DNA of 64,000 bases from CAVSCR01 sp963726575 (GTDB lineage Bacteria > Actinomycetota > Actinomycetes > JAHEKZ01), in contig CAVSCR010000007.1 in NCBI GenBank assembly GCA_963726575.1, positions 620,001 through 684,000 of the forward strand, read 5' to 3'. Position 1 is the stretch's first letter; every line of letters begins with the position of its first letter. The notes below the pieces were generated by a model. It had not been told where the DNA came from and made no database searches. It saw only the letters and a program-made list of their open reading frames with translations. Positions 26,304 to 34,995 of the stretch are shown in pieces. A program made the position numbers and the translations under genes.

Positions 26304-27401
26304 GTGGTCCAGCGTCCGGTGACGGGACACGACCCAGGGTTCGTGCAGTTGCTCACCCCCGAGGGCGAACGCGTCGCGCATCCCGACTACGCCATCGACC
26401 TGACGCCGCAGGAGTGCCGCGCGCTGTACCGCGACCTCGTGCTCGTGCGTCGAGTCGACGCCGAGGCCACCGCGCTGCAACGGCAAGGTGAACTCGGACT
26501 GTGGGCCTCGCTGCTGGGGCAGGAGGCCGCGCAGGTTGGGGCCGGGCGGGCACTGACCCCGACCGACTTCGCGTTCCCGACGTATCGCGAGCACGGCGTG
26601 GCGTGGTGCCGAGACGTCGACCCGTTGACCTTGCTAGGGCTGTTCCGAGGCACGACGAACGGCGGCTGGGATCCCCAGGAGCACCGTTTCGGTCCCTACA
26701 CGATCGTCATCGGCGACCAGTGTCCGCAGGCGGTCGGCTACGCGATGGGGCAACTGCTGGACGGCTCCGACGAGGCGACCTTGGTCTTCTTCGGTGACGG
26801 CGCCAGCAGCCAAGGTGACGTCAACGAGGCGTTCATCTGGGCCAGTGTCTTCAACGCGCCGGTCGTGTTCTTCTGCCAGAACAACCAGTGGGCCATCTCC
26901 GAACCGTTGGAGCGCCAGACCAGAATCCCGTTGTACCAGCGGGCACGGGGCTTCGGCTTCCCGGGCGTGCGCGTGGACGGCAACGACGTGCTCGGCACGT
27001 TGGCCGTCACTCGCGAGGCGTTGCAGCGGGCCCGCGACGGTGGAGGACCGAGCCTGGTAGAGGCGTACACCTACCGCATGGGCGCCCATACGACGTCCGA
27101 CGACCCCACGCGCTACCGAGCAGACGCCGACGTGCAGGCATGGAAGCTGCGCGACCCGATCGAGCGGGTGCTGTCGTTCTTGCACAAGCAGCAGTGGGCC
27201 GACGCGGAGTTCCTGGAGTCGATCGAGGTCGAGGCCGAGGCTCTGGCCATACGGCTGCGCGACGGCGTGCGATCGCTTCCCGACCCGGAACCACTGTCGA
27301 TGTTCGAGCACACCTACGCAGAGCCGCATCCGCTCGTGGACGAGGAGCGGCGCGCGTATCAGCAGTACCTCGCCGGCTTCACCGGGGACGTGTCGCGATG
27401 A
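26304..27401 (+). CDS. pdhA: 2-oxo acid dehydrogenase E1 component, alpha subunit
   Basis: This thiamine-diphosphate decarboxylase subunit belongs to a pyruvate or branched-chain 2-oxo acid dehydrogenase complex. The ThDP/Mg motif runs from GDGASSQGD to CQNNQWAIS. The phosphorylation-loop-like region YRMGAHTTSDDPTRYR is of the branched-chain/heterotetrameric type. GTG 26304 follows GAGGGAGG. The stop overlaps the beta-subunit ATG by 4 bases. The choice between pyruvate (pdh) and branched-chain (bkd) substrate cannot be made by eye, so the symbol is provisional. Confidence 0.88.
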   Translation: MVQRPVTGHDPGFVQLLTPEGERVAHPDYAIDLTPQECRALYRDLVLVRRVDAEATALQRQGELGLWASLLGQEAAQVGAGRALTPTDFAFPTYREHGVAWCRDVDPLTLLGLFRGTTNGGWDPQEHRFGPYTIVIGDQCPQAVGYAMGQLLDGSDEATLVFFGDGASSQGDVNEAFIWASVFNAPVVFFCQNNQWAISEPLERQTRIPLYQRARGFGFPGVRVDGNDVLGTLAVTREALQRARDGGGPSLVEAYTYRMGAHTTSDDPTRYRADADVQAWKLRDPIERVLSFLHKQQWADAEFLESIEVEAEALAIRLRDGVRSLPDPEPLSMFEHTYAEPHPLVDEERRAYQQYLAGFTGDVSR

Positions 27402-28390
27402 CGACTCCCACGGGTGACGAGGCACTGCCGCTCGCCAAGGCTCTGAACCTCGGGCTGCGGGCCGCCATGGACAACGATTCCAAGGTGTTGCTCATGGGTG
27501 AGGACATCGGCAAGCTCGGCGGCGTCTTCCGGGTGACCGACGGGCTGCAGAAGGACTTCGGCGAACACCGCGTGATCGACACCCCGCTGGCGGAGTCGAG
27601 CATCGTGGGTACCGCGATCGGTCTGGCGATCCGGGGGTTCCGCCCGGTGATGGAGATCCAGTTCGACGGCTTCGTCTACGTCGCGTTCGACCAGATCGTC
27701 AGTCAGATGGCCAAGATGCACGCCCGTACCGGCGGCACGGTGCCCATGCCGTTGACGCTGCGACTTCCGTACGGCGGCGGGATCGGTGCGGTGGAGCATC
27801 ACAGCGAGTCGCCCGAGGCGTACTTCGCGCATACGGCAGGTCTGCGTGTGGTGACGCCGTCCAACGCGGCGGACGGGTACTGGATGATCCAGCAGGCGAT
27901 CGCCTGCCAGGACCCCGTCGTCTTCCTGGAACCCAAACGGCGGTATTGGGACAAGGGAATGATCGACCCTTCGGGTCCGGGGATCGGGTTGTTCCAGGCG
28001 AGGGTCGTGCGCAATGGGTCGGATGCCACGCTCGTGGCCTACGGGCCGATGGTGCGGACCTGTCTCGAGGCCGCGGCTGCCGCCGAGGCCGAAGGGCGTC
28101 AACTGGAAGTCATCGACTTGCGGTCGCTGTCTCCGTTGGACGTGGACACCGTGGCGGCCTCCGTCGAACGCACCGGACGTTGCGTCGTGGTCCACGAGGC
28201 ACCGGTGTTCCTGGGCATGGGCGCGGAGATCGCCGCCCGGATCGCGCAACAGTGCTTCTACGTGCTCGAGGCGCCGGTGTTGCGCGTGGGGGGATTCCAC
28301 AGCCCGTATCCCCCGTCACGGATCGAGAAGCACTACCTGCCCGATCTGGACCGGGTGCTGGATGCGGTCGACACCGTCATGACGTACTGA
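27398..28390 (+). CDS. pdhB: 2-oxo acid dehydrogenase E1 component, beta subunit
   Basis: This beta subunit completes the heterotetrameric E1. VLLMGEDIGKLGGVFRVTDGL, the Glu-containing DTPLAESSIVGTAIGLAIRG and the VEHHSESPEAYFAHTAGLRV block are characteristic. The C-terminal transketolase domain is recognisable by VIDLRSLSPLD. ATG overlaps the alpha-subunit stop (ATGA). The E2 gene follows after 9 bases with a GGAGG site. Confidence 0.93.
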   Translation: MTTPTGDEALPLAKALNLGLRAAMDNDSKVLLMGEDIGKLGGVFRVTDGLQKDFGEHRVIDTPLAESSIVGTAIGLAIRGFRPVMEIQFDGFVYVAFDQIVSQMAKMHARTGGTVPMPLTLRLPYGGGIGAVEHHSESPEAYFAHTAGLRVVTPSNAADGYWMIQQAIACQDPVVFLEPKRRYWDKGMIDPSGPGIGLFQARVVRNGSDATLVAYGPMVRTCLEAAAAAEAEGRQLEVIDLRSLSPLDVDTVAASVERTGRCVVVHEAPVFLGMGAEIAARIAQQCFYVLEAPVLRVGGFHSPYPPSRIEKHYLPDLDRVLDAVDTVMTY

Positions 28391-28399
28391 GGAGGACGG

Positions 28400-29800
28400 G
28401 TGAGCCAGAGTCAGCAGTTCCTGCTGCCCGACGTCGGAGAAGGTCTGACCGAGGGCGAGGTGCTGCGCTGGCTGGTGGCCGTGGGAGACACCGTCGTGGT
28501 GAACCAGCCACTGGTCGAGGTGGAGACCGCGAAGGCAGCAGTGGAGCTGCCCTCCCCGTACGCCGGCGTGGTGTCGGTGCTGCACGCCGCGGAGGGCGAC
28601 GTCGTGCTCGTCGGCGCACCACTGATCACCATCGCGACGGAGTCGGCCGCGAGCAGCGGCCGGCCGCTGCCGTCGGCGTCCGAGCCGCCGCCGCCCGTTG
28701 CGGAGGGGAGCGGTCCCGTGCTGGTGGGGTACGGCGTCACCCCGGCGAGCACCCGTCGGCGTCCGCGACTGACGCCGGCCTCGCCGCACGGGACGGTACG
28801 GCCCGAGGCTGGCCCGCCCGGTGAGGCGGTCAAGCCGGTGCGGCACGGCGGATTGGAGATCGGACGCGCCGCAGAGGCACGGTTCGCCCGCCCTGCTTCG
28901 GGCAACGGGCAGGTGCGCGCAAAGCCACCGGTCCGTAAGCTCGCGCGCGACCTCGGCGTCGACCTCACGGTGGTTCGACCGACCGGACCAGACGACACCG
29001 TGACCCGAAGCGACGTGGAAGCGGCCGCCGCGTTGGTGCTCCCGGTGACCAGTGGGCTGCTCCTACCAGGTGCGCAACAGGGCTACGCGCAGCGAGGAGA
29101 TCGGGGTCAGCGACACGAACCGGTGCGCAGCATCACGCGTCGCATGGCGCAGGCCATGACCCGCAGCGCGTCACAGATTCCGCATGTGACGGTGTGGCTC
29201 GACGTCGACGTGTCGCGCAGCGTCGAGCTCCTCGACCGCCTTCGCACTTCGCCAACCTATGCCCAGACGCGCGTGACGCCCATGTTGTTGGTGGCACGTG
29301 CCAGTCTGTTCGCGTTGCAGCGCACCCCGCAGTGCAACGCGGTGTTCGACGCCGAGGCTGACGAGATCGTGCATCGTGGCGCGGTCAACCTCGGCTTCGC
29401 ATCTGCCACGGAACGTGGCCTGGTGGTGCCGAACATCAAGGATGCTGACCTGTTGCCGCTGCCGGCACTCGCGGGCGCACTCGCCGAGCTGACGGCGTCG
29501 AGCAAGTCGGGCCGTCTGGCACCCGCCGACCTGACCTCGGGCACGTTCACGATCACCAACGTGGGGGTGTTCGGTGTCGACGGCGGCACGCCCATCATCA
29601 ACCCCGGAGAGTCCGCGATCTTGGCTGTGGGTGCATGGCGCAAGCGACCGTGGGTGTACCAGGACTCGCTCGCGATCCGCACGGTGGCGACCCTGGCCCT
29701 GTCCTTCGACCACCGCTTCATCGATGGTGCGATGGGCTCTCGATTCCTGTCCGACGTCGCAACGCTCCTGCAGGAGCCGGCAGCTGACCTGGCCTGGTAA
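28400..29800 (+). CDS. pdhC: 2-oxo acid dehydrogenase E2 (dihydrolipoamide acyltransferase)
   Basis: This core acyltransferase has one N-terminal lipoyl domain with the modified Lys45 in VETAKAAVELP, a Pro/Ala linker, a peripheral-subunit-binding domain (VRKLARDLGVDLTVVRPTG, residues about 174-205), and a C-terminal catalytic domain. The catalytic motif reads DHRFIDG instead of the usual DHR-V-V/L-DG but keeps the catalytic His and Asp. It is the third gene of an E1alpha-E1beta-E2 operon. No E3 (lipoamide dehydrogenase) gene is in the window, so a shared E3 elsewhere is presumed. Confidence 0.93.
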   Translation: MSQSQQFLLPDVGEGLTEGEVLRWLVAVGDTVVVNQPLVEVETAKAAVELPSPYAGVVSVLHAAEGDVVLVGAPLITIATESAASSGRPLPSASEPPPPVAEGSGPVLVGYGVTPASTRRRPRLTPASPHGTVRPEAGPPGEAVKPVRHGGLEIGRAAEARFARPASGNGQVRAKPPVRKLARDLGVDLTVVRPTGPDDTVTRSDVEAAAALVLPVTSGLLLPGAQQGYAQRGDRGQRHEPVRSITRRMAQAMTRSASQIPHVTVWLDVDVSRSVELLDRLRTSPTYAQTRVTPMLLVARASLFALQRTPQCNAVFDAEADEIVHRGAVNLGFASATERGLVVPNIKDADLLPLPALAGALAELTASSKSGRLAPADLTSGTFTITNVGVFGVDGGTPIINPGESAILAVGAWRKRPWVYQDSLAIRTVATLALSFDHRFIDGAMGSRFLSDVATLLQEPAADLAW

Positions 29801-29806
29801 CCGCCT

Positions 29807-30658
29807 TCAGGGCGTGATGGCGGCGGCTGCGAGCACGCGATTGCCCAGGTCCGTGTCACCGGCCACGTCGATGTCGAGCGCGTCGGGCGCGGCCCTGCCG
29901 CACGCCAGCAGGACAAACGTCTCGAACTCCATCGACAGGGTCGTGGTCGGACCGTCGACGACTTCGTCCACCACCGCAGCCCGGCCGTCGCCGTCGACCT
30001 CGACGGTGATGGTGACGTCGTGTGGCGGCCCGACGACGAAGCCCACCGACTGACCTGGCTGCGCCTGCGCGAACTTGGCCACGATGATCGGCGTAGCCGT
30101 CGCGATCCGATCCAGTGACATCCGCGCCGCAGCGCAGTCCAGGCGCCCAGGACTATCGGTGGCGCGTCGGACGTCTTGCTCGTGCGCCCACACGTCGAAG
30201 GCACGCACTGGCCCGAAGCGACCGGCGACCGATGCCATCTCGGCGACTCCGCGTACCGGTGCGTCAGCCTCGCGAGGCAGCTCGGCGATCATCGGTTCGC
30301 GGGTACCGATCACCTCGGCGAGCTCGGCCCGGATGGCGTTGGGGGAGTGATCTCGTCGATAGTCCACCCCGATCTCGAGAAACTGGCTGATCTCGTGGGT
30401 CACGTGCGGGAGCGCTACCCAGTCCGGCTGATGGTCGGGCAGCGGGCGAAGCGCCAGATCGCTCTCGACGGCGGCGACGTGGCTGAACTGGTCGCGCACC
30501 GACCAGCCGGGGCAGTCGGTCGGCAGGTCCCACAGCTCGTCGGGAGTCTGGGCCGCCAACGACCGCACACCGTGGAGCGCGTCGAGGTACGCAGAGACCA
30601 CCGTGTCGTGGTCGAACTGCAGCAGCCGGTACGGCGAATGGTGGGGCGTGGTCGACAT
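29807..30658 (-). CDS. Mycothiol-dependent maleylpyruvate isomerase family protein
   Basis: The N-terminal DinB-like four-helix metal-binding domain has the first His in CPGWSVRDQFSHVAAVES and the second metal site in FDVWAHEQDVRRA. A C-terminal alpha/beta domain with DALDIDVAGD follows. Family members use mycothiol as cofactor or transfer target, so the gene implies a mycothiol-producing host. There are no gentisate-pathway genes nearby, so the actual reaction is open. ATG 30658 gives 283 residues, normal for the family. Confidence 0.82.
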   Translation of the reverse strand: MSTTPHHSPYRLLQFDHDTVVSAYLDALHGVRSLAAQTPDELWDLPTDCPGWSVRDQFSHVAAVESDLALRPLPDHQPDWVALPHVTHEISQFLEIGVDYRRDHSPNAIRAELAEVIGTREPMIAELPREADAPVRGVAEMASVAGRFGPVRAFDVWAHEQDVRRATDSPGRLDCAAARMSLDRIATATPIIVAKFAQAQPGQSVGFVVGPPHDVTITVEVDGDGRAAVVDEVVDGPTTTLSMEFETFVLLACGRAAPDALDIDVAGDTDLGNRVLAAAAITP

Positions 30659-30732
30659 GCATCGACGCTACCCGCCAGGTTGGCGGACTCGCGGGAGTAC
30701 GCAGAACCGATCCCGCGTGAGAGCCTTGCCAC

Positions 30733-31509
30733 ATGCGAGTTCGTGCTCTGCAGCTCGACGTGGACATGGACCAGGAGTTCGACGCCCGCGTCAAGGACAC
30801 CCTCGACCTGGTGCGCGCGAACGCTGACGCCGACCTCGTCGTACTTCCTGAGCTCTGGCCCAACGGCGGCTTCACCTACCAGCTCTGGGAGCAGACCGCC
30901 CAGGCGATCGACGGGCCGCTCGTCACCGAGTGCGCGGCTCTTGCGGCTGAGCTCGGGATCCACCTGCACCTGGGTTCGCTCGTCGAACGTCGTCCCGACG
31001 GCGGGCTGAGCAATACCTCGGTCCTGCTCGGACCCGACGGTGCGGTGCTCGCCACCTATCGCAAGATCCACCTCTTCGGCTTCGCCGAGGGGGAGCCGGC
31101 GCTGATGACGGCCGGAGCCGAGGTCGTCACCGTGGCCACCGCGTTGGGCGTCGTGGGGTTGGCGACGTGCTACGACCTGCGCTTTCCCGAGATGTTCCGA
31201 CGCCTGCTCGACGCCGGGTGCTCACTGGTGCTCGTGCCGGCTGCCTGGCCGGCACCCCGCGTGGGTCACTGGACGGTGCTGGCGCAAGCCAGGGCCATCG
31301 AGAACCAGATGGTGGTGGTGGCCGTCAACGCCACCGGCGACCAAGGGGGCAAGACGATGGGGGGTCACAGCATCGTTGTCGATGCGCGCGGCGCCATTCT
31401 CGCGCAGGCAGGCACGGATCCTGCCGTGCTCGACGTCGACATCGACCTGGCGCAGGTGGCCACCTGGCGCGCGCAGTTCCCAGTGCTGGCCGACCGCCGG
31501 CTGCACTGA
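30733..31509 (+). CDS. Carbon-nitrogen hydrolase (nitrilase superfamily)
   Basis: This amidase-type hydrolase has the catalytic triad visible as Glu in VVLPELWPNGG, Lys in TYRKIHLFG and Cys in LATCYDLRFPE. The pattern YRKIHLF...E and CYDLRFPE is that of omega-amidase/Nit2-like members rather than true nitrilases. The 258-residue length is single-domain with no fused synthetase. The start is 74 bases from a divergent gene. A likely role is deamidation of 2-oxo-acid amides or repair of deaminated mycothiol or glutathione analogues, which is inference. Confidence 0.9.
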   Translation: MRVRALQLDVDMDQEFDARVKDTLDLVRANADADLVVLPELWPNGGFTYQLWEQTAQAIDGPLVTECAALAAELGIHLHLGSLVERRPDGGLSNTSVLLGPDGAVLATYRKIHLFGFAEGEPALMTAGAEVVTVATALGVVGLATCYDLRFPEMFRRLLDAGCSLVLVPAAWPAPRVGHWTVLAQARAIENQMVVVAVNATGDQGGKTMGGHSIVVDARGAILAQAGTDPAVLDVDIDLAQVATWRAQFPVLADRRLH

Positions 31510-31550
31510 CCCGTCTCGTCGATCCGCACGCGACCGCGTAGCGTGCGGGC

Positions 31551-33041
31551 GTGCCAGCAGACGCCGCCTCGCCCCAGCGACCAGAGACTGCCCGCTTCGC
31601 TGACCACCTCGCGAGCGTCGGCCAGCGGCTGGACGCGGCGCAGCGCGGCGAATGGACCGACTCCTACCCGCGGCGCGCGTCATGGCAGGCGGCGCTCGCC
31701 GGACCGTTGCCGCAGCAGGGCATCGGTGCTGACGCCACGATGGCGTTGTTCCTCGACCACCTGGTGGACAACCCCCTACCCCTGGCCAGTCCGCAGTTCT
31801 GGGCGTGGATCACGTGCGGACCCACCACGATGCCCACGGTTGTCGCGGCAGGTGCGGCCGCTGCCGCACCGCAGAGGGGCGGTCTGACGCCGTGGAACTT
31901 CCTGGAGGAGCAGTCGCTGGACTGGCTGGCGCAGTTGTTCGGGCTGCCAGCGCATCTGTTGGGCCTGTACTCCAGTGGCGGCTCGACGGCGAACCTGGTG
32001 GCGCTCGGCGCCGCGCGCCAGTGGGCCTACGAACAGGTCGGCATCGATCCGGCCGTCGAGGGCCTTTGGGGTCGCAACGGGACGGCGCCACGGCCCACCG
32101 TGTACTCCTCGGAGCAGGTGCACCACACGATCAACCGCTCGGCAGCCGTGCTCGGTCTGGGCCGGTCGGCCATGCGCATCGTCTCCGTGACGTCTGACCT
32201 CACCCTGGACGTGGCCGCCCTTCGCCGGCAGGTCGCCGCCGATGTCGCGGCCGGACATCTGCCCGTGGCGATCGTCGGCATCGCCGGTACCACGGACACC
32301 GGCGTGATCGACCCGTTGGACGACATCGCCGACGTGGCTGAGGAGTTCGGCACATGGCTGCACGTCGACGGTGCGTACGGACTTCCCGGCATCCTCGACG
32401 AGCGCGTCGCGAGCCGGTACGCCGGGCTGGAGCGGGCCGACTCGGTGATCGTCGACCCGCACAAGTGGCTCAACGCTCCGGTCGGTGTCGCCGCGACCTT
32501 CGTACGTGACCGGGGCCTGCTGCACCGTGCGTTCACCCAGGAGCCCGCTGCCTACCTCACCGGCACCCTGTCCGATGAGGGCGTCGAGGTGAGCCTGGAC
32601 GACCTGGGCATTCCCTACTCCGACTTCGGGGTGGAGCTGTCCGCGCCGCCGAGGGGCGTGCAGGTGTGGGCGATCCTGCGCGAGCTGGGGCGCGATGGCG
32701 TGCGGGCGCGCATCGTCGCCGACAACGATCTCGCCCGCCAGGTGGAGTCGATCGCCGGCGCCGACCCACGCCTTGAGGTGCTCTGCCCTGCGGTGCTGTC
32801 GATCTGCTGCTTCCGGTACCGCGGCGACCGTCCGGGCGTCCGGACGGATCCCGAGCTGGACGCCGTCAACCGGGCGATCATCCGGCGTCTGCTCCGGGAG
32901 ACCTCGTTCGTGATCAGCTCGACCGAGGTCGACGGGCAGTACGCCCTGCGCCCCTGCTTCATCAACGCCCGCACCACGCCGGCCCACGTCGACGCGTTCA
33001 TGGCCGCGGTGGGACGGATCGGGGACGAGCTCACCGCCTGA
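31551..33041 (+). CDS. PLP-dependent group-II decarboxylase
   Basis: This enzyme of the aromatic-L-amino-acid/glutamate/histidine decarboxylase family (fold type I) has the PLP lysine in VIVDPHKWLNAPVGV. The preceding His-Val-Asp-Ala sequence (LHVDGAYGLPG) and the N-terminal FWAWITCGPT and SLDWLAQLFGLP segments match the family. Its 496 residues are normal. GTG 31551 is used, with a 41-base gap after the nitrilase gene on the same strand. Substrate preference cannot be read by eye. Confidence 0.88.
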   Translation: MPADAASPQRPETARFADHLASVGQRLDAAQRGEWTDSYPRRASWQAALAGPLPQQGIGADATMALFLDHLVDNPLPLASPQFWAWITCGPTTMPTVVAAGAAAAAPQRGGLTPWNFLEEQSLDWLAQLFGLPAHLLGLYSSGGSTANLVALGAARQWAYEQVGIDPAVEGLWGRNGTAPRPTVYSSEQVHHTINRSAAVLGLGRSAMRIVSVTSDLTLDVAALRRQVAADVAAGHLPVAIVGIAGTTDTGVIDPLDDIADVAEEFGTWLHVDGAYGLPGILDERVASRYAGLERADSVIVDPHKWLNAPVGVAATFVRDRGLLHRAFTQEPAAYLTGTLSDEGVEVSLDDLGIPYSDFGVELSAPPRGVQVWAILRELGRDGVRARIVADNDLARQVESIAGADPRLEVLCPAVLSICCFRYRGDRPGVRTDPELDAVNRAIIRRLLRETSFVISSTEVDGQYALRPCFINARTTPAHVDAFMAAVGRIGDELTA

Positions 33042-33063
33042 ATCGATTTTGCTGTTGCCCCTC

Positions 33064-33090
33064 AGTTGCAACTGCGACATATTTGCAACT
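33064..33090. promoter_or_regulatory. Paired TTGCAA sites before the nickel/cobalt transporter
   Basis: AGTTGCAACT (33064-33073, itself a perfect palindrome) and ATTTGCAACT (33081-33090) are separated by 7 bases, ending 31 bases before the transporter start. The published Nur box of Streptomyces is built from TTGCAA half-sites spaced by 5 bases. Here the core-to-core spacing is 11 bases (one helical turn in step), so the match is to the half-site, not the spacing. Confidence 0.5.
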
Positions 33091-33121
33091 CCGACGACGA
33101 CCGAGCACGGGCGAGGGTGGC

Positions 33122-34339
33122 ATGACAGCGCACGAGACGAGTACGGCTACGAGTTCGGCCACGAGTCGCCTGGGTCGGGTCCGGGCCGCCCTCACGCCTG
33201 GTGAGTGGGCCTCGGTGCTGGGCATGGCCGGGTTCGTCTTGTTCCTGAACGTGCTGGGCTGGGGTCTGTTGCTCGGCGTGGTGGCACCGCACCACTACCA
33301 CGTGAGCGCCCACCAGGTCTTCGGCATCGGTCTCGGGCTCACCGCGTACACCCTCGGCATGCGCCATGCGTTCGACGCCGACCACATCGCGGCCATCGAC
33401 AACACCACGCGCAAGCTCATGGCCGACGGCAAGCGTCCGGTGTCGGTCGGCTTCTGGTTCTCCCTCGGTCACTCCAGCGTGGTGTTCGGGTTGTGCTTCC
33501 TGCTCGCGATCGGGGTGCGTGCCCTGGCCGGTCAGGTCCAGAGCGACTCGTCGAGCCTGCACACCGTCACCGGCCTCGTCGGCACCGCGGTCTCGGGTGT
33601 CTTCCTGCTCATCATCGGTCTGCTCAACCTGGTCGTGTTGCGCCAGATCCTCGGAGTGTTCGCCGCCATGCGTCGCGGCGAGTTCGACGAGCAGCAACTC
33701 GACCAGCACCTGAGCCAACGCGGGTTCATGAACCGCTTCCTGGGCAAGGCGACACGGGCGGTCACCAAGTCGTGGCACATGTACCCCGTCGGTCTGCTGT
33801 TCGGGCTCGGCTTCGACACGGCGACCGAGGTCGGCCTGCTCGTGCTCGCCGGCGGCGCCGCGGCGTTCGCGCTGCCGTGGTACGCGATCCTCACCCTTCC
33901 GATCCTGTTCGCGGCAGGGATGAGCCTGTTGGACTCGATCGACGGATGCTTCATGAACTTCGCCTACGGCTGGGCGTTCTCCAAGCCGGTGCGGAAGGTC
34001 TACTACAACATCACCATCACCGCGTTGAGCGTCGCAGTGGCGCTGATCATCGGAACGATCGAGGTCGTCTCGATCTTCGCGGACAAGTTGCACATCACCA
34101 GCGGCCCGATTGCCTACGTCGGAAGCCTCGACCTCAACGTCGTGGGGTTCGCCATCGTCGGCCTGTTCGTGCTGACCTGGGTGGTCGCACTGGCGGTCTG
34201 GCACTTCGGTGACATCGAGGCCAAGTGGGAGTCCGGCCTGGTCGGCGTCGACCCCGATGCCGAGGTGGTGCTCGAGCACACCCTCGACCTGAGCCTGAAC
34301 CAGGAACTGCGCGCCCAGCCCGCCCTCGGCCTGGACTGA
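33122..34339 (+). CDS. NiCoT-family nickel/cobalt transporter
   Basis: This secondary transporter is of the HoxN/NixA/NicT family, with about eight membrane helices. The signature RHAFDADHIAAIDNTTRK in helix II and LGFDTATEVGLL in a later helix supply the metal ligands. FSLGHSSVV is also conserved. ATG 33122 starts the natural N-terminus. It would feed urease, hydrogenase, Ni-superoxide dismutase or cobalamin synthesis, but none is in this window. TTGCAA pairs immediately upstream suggest control by a Fur-type nickel regulator. Confidence 0.93.
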   Translation: MTAHETSTATSSATSRLGRVRAALTPGEWASVLGMAGFVLFLNVLGWGLLLGVVAPHHYHVSAHQVFGIGLGLTAYTLGMRHAFDADHIAAIDNTTRKLMADGKRPVSVGFWFSLGHSSVVFGLCFLLAIGVRALAGQVQSDSSSLHTVTGLVGTAVSGVFLLIIGLLNLVVLRQILGVFAAMRRGEFDEQQLDQHLSQRGFMNRFLGKATRAVTKSWHMYPVGLLFGLGFDTATEVGLLVLAGGAAAFALPWYAILTLPILFAAGMSLLDSIDGCFMNFAYGWAFSKPVRKVYYNITITALSVAVALIIGTIEVVSIFADKLHITSGPIAYVGSLDLNVVGFAIVGLFVLTWVVALAVWHFGDIEAKWESGLVGVDPDAEVVLEHTLDLSLNQELRAQPALGLD

Positions 34340-34367
34340 GCGCGGCCGTTCGCGCTGGCCCGCTCAG
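34336..34367. terminator. Bidirectional terminator between convergent genes
   Basis: CTGAGCG (34336-34342) pairs exactly with CGCTCAG (34361-34367), with an inner GGCC/GGCC stem. It spans the stop codons of both the transporter and the convergent membrane-protein gene, only 24 bases apart. Confidence 0.6.
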
Positions 34368-34849
34368 CCGTCGGCGTGGGCCAAGGAGCACTGCTCGGCC
34401 AACTGCGACGTCGCGGTGTAGTACTGGGCCGACATCGACTGCGCCGCGTACTCCTGTGCTGTGGTGCGATGGGCGGGCACCTTGTCGAGGTAGACGAGCG
34501 CATCGATGGCGGAGAACAGCGAGCTGTCCAGGGTGGACCAGATCGGGTCGAGCCGTACTGCCTCGCGGGACAGTCGCAGCGTCTCGCTGAAGTCCGCGAT
34601 CGACCTTCCGGTGATCTTGGTGCTGTCGAAGCTGTCGCAGGCAGCTGCGGCGTCCCGCGCCGCTTGCGAAGGATCGGCGGGGCGCTGTCGCCACCACGCG
34701 ACGCCTCCGCCGACGAGCAGCGCGACGACCAGGCATGCGACCACGATCTGCAACGGTCGGTTCGTCCGAGGCGACTCCTCGTCGGTGAACGCAGCAAGCA
34801 GCTCGTCGTCCACCGACGTGCTCGCAGCGGTCTTGGGGTCGTCGGCCAC
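34364..34849 (-). CDS. Single-pass membrane protein, unknown function
   Basis: I do not recognise the family. A 35-residue acidic cytoplasmic start is followed by one strong transmembrane helix (LQIVVACLVVALLVGGGVAWW), then a roughly 105-residue extracytoplasmic helical domain with two Cys (one in AAACDSFDS, one in AEQCSLAH) that could form a disulfide. The GTG start at 34849 follows GGAGGAGC. A perfect inverted repeat (34861-34888) lies just upstream. Confidence 0.72.
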   Translation of the reverse strand: MADDPKTAASTSVDDELLAAFTDEESPRTNRPLQIVVACLVVALLVGGGVAWWRQRPADPSQAARDAAAACDSFDSTKITGRSIADFSETLRLSREAVRLDPIWSTLDSSLFSAIDALVYLDKVPAHRTTAQEYAAQSMSAQYYTATSQLAEQCSLAHADG

Positions 34850-34860
34850 GGTCGCTCCTC

Positions 34861-34888
34861 CATACGGTCGGCCGTCTCCAACCGTATG
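34861..34888. promoter_or_regulatory. 8-bp-arm inverted repeat before the single-pass membrane gene
   Basis: CATACGGT (34861-34868) and ACCGTATG (34881-34888) are exact complements separated by 12 bases. The near arm ends 11 bases before the start codon, next to the ribosome site. It could be an operator over the leader or an RNA stem that affects translation. Confidence 0.5.
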
Positions 34889-34941
34889 TCAGGCCACCCT
34901 CAGGTCGCGAGACGCTGACTCGCCGCCGATTGGCTGAATTC

Positions 34942-34972
34942 CTGAGTCTTGGCAGCAACTACAGCGACTCAG
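34942..34972 (-). terminator. Candidate hairpin after the two-domain GNAT gene
   Basis: CTGAGTC (34942-34948) and GACTCAG (34966-34972) are exact complements with a 17-base loop, 24 bases after the end of the acetyltransferase gene. The adjoining CTCA repeats (GACTCAGACTCACACTCAG, 34966-34984) could give alternative pairings. There is no T-run. Confidence 0.35.
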
Positions 34973-34995
34973 ACTCACACTCAGGGCCATTCGGG

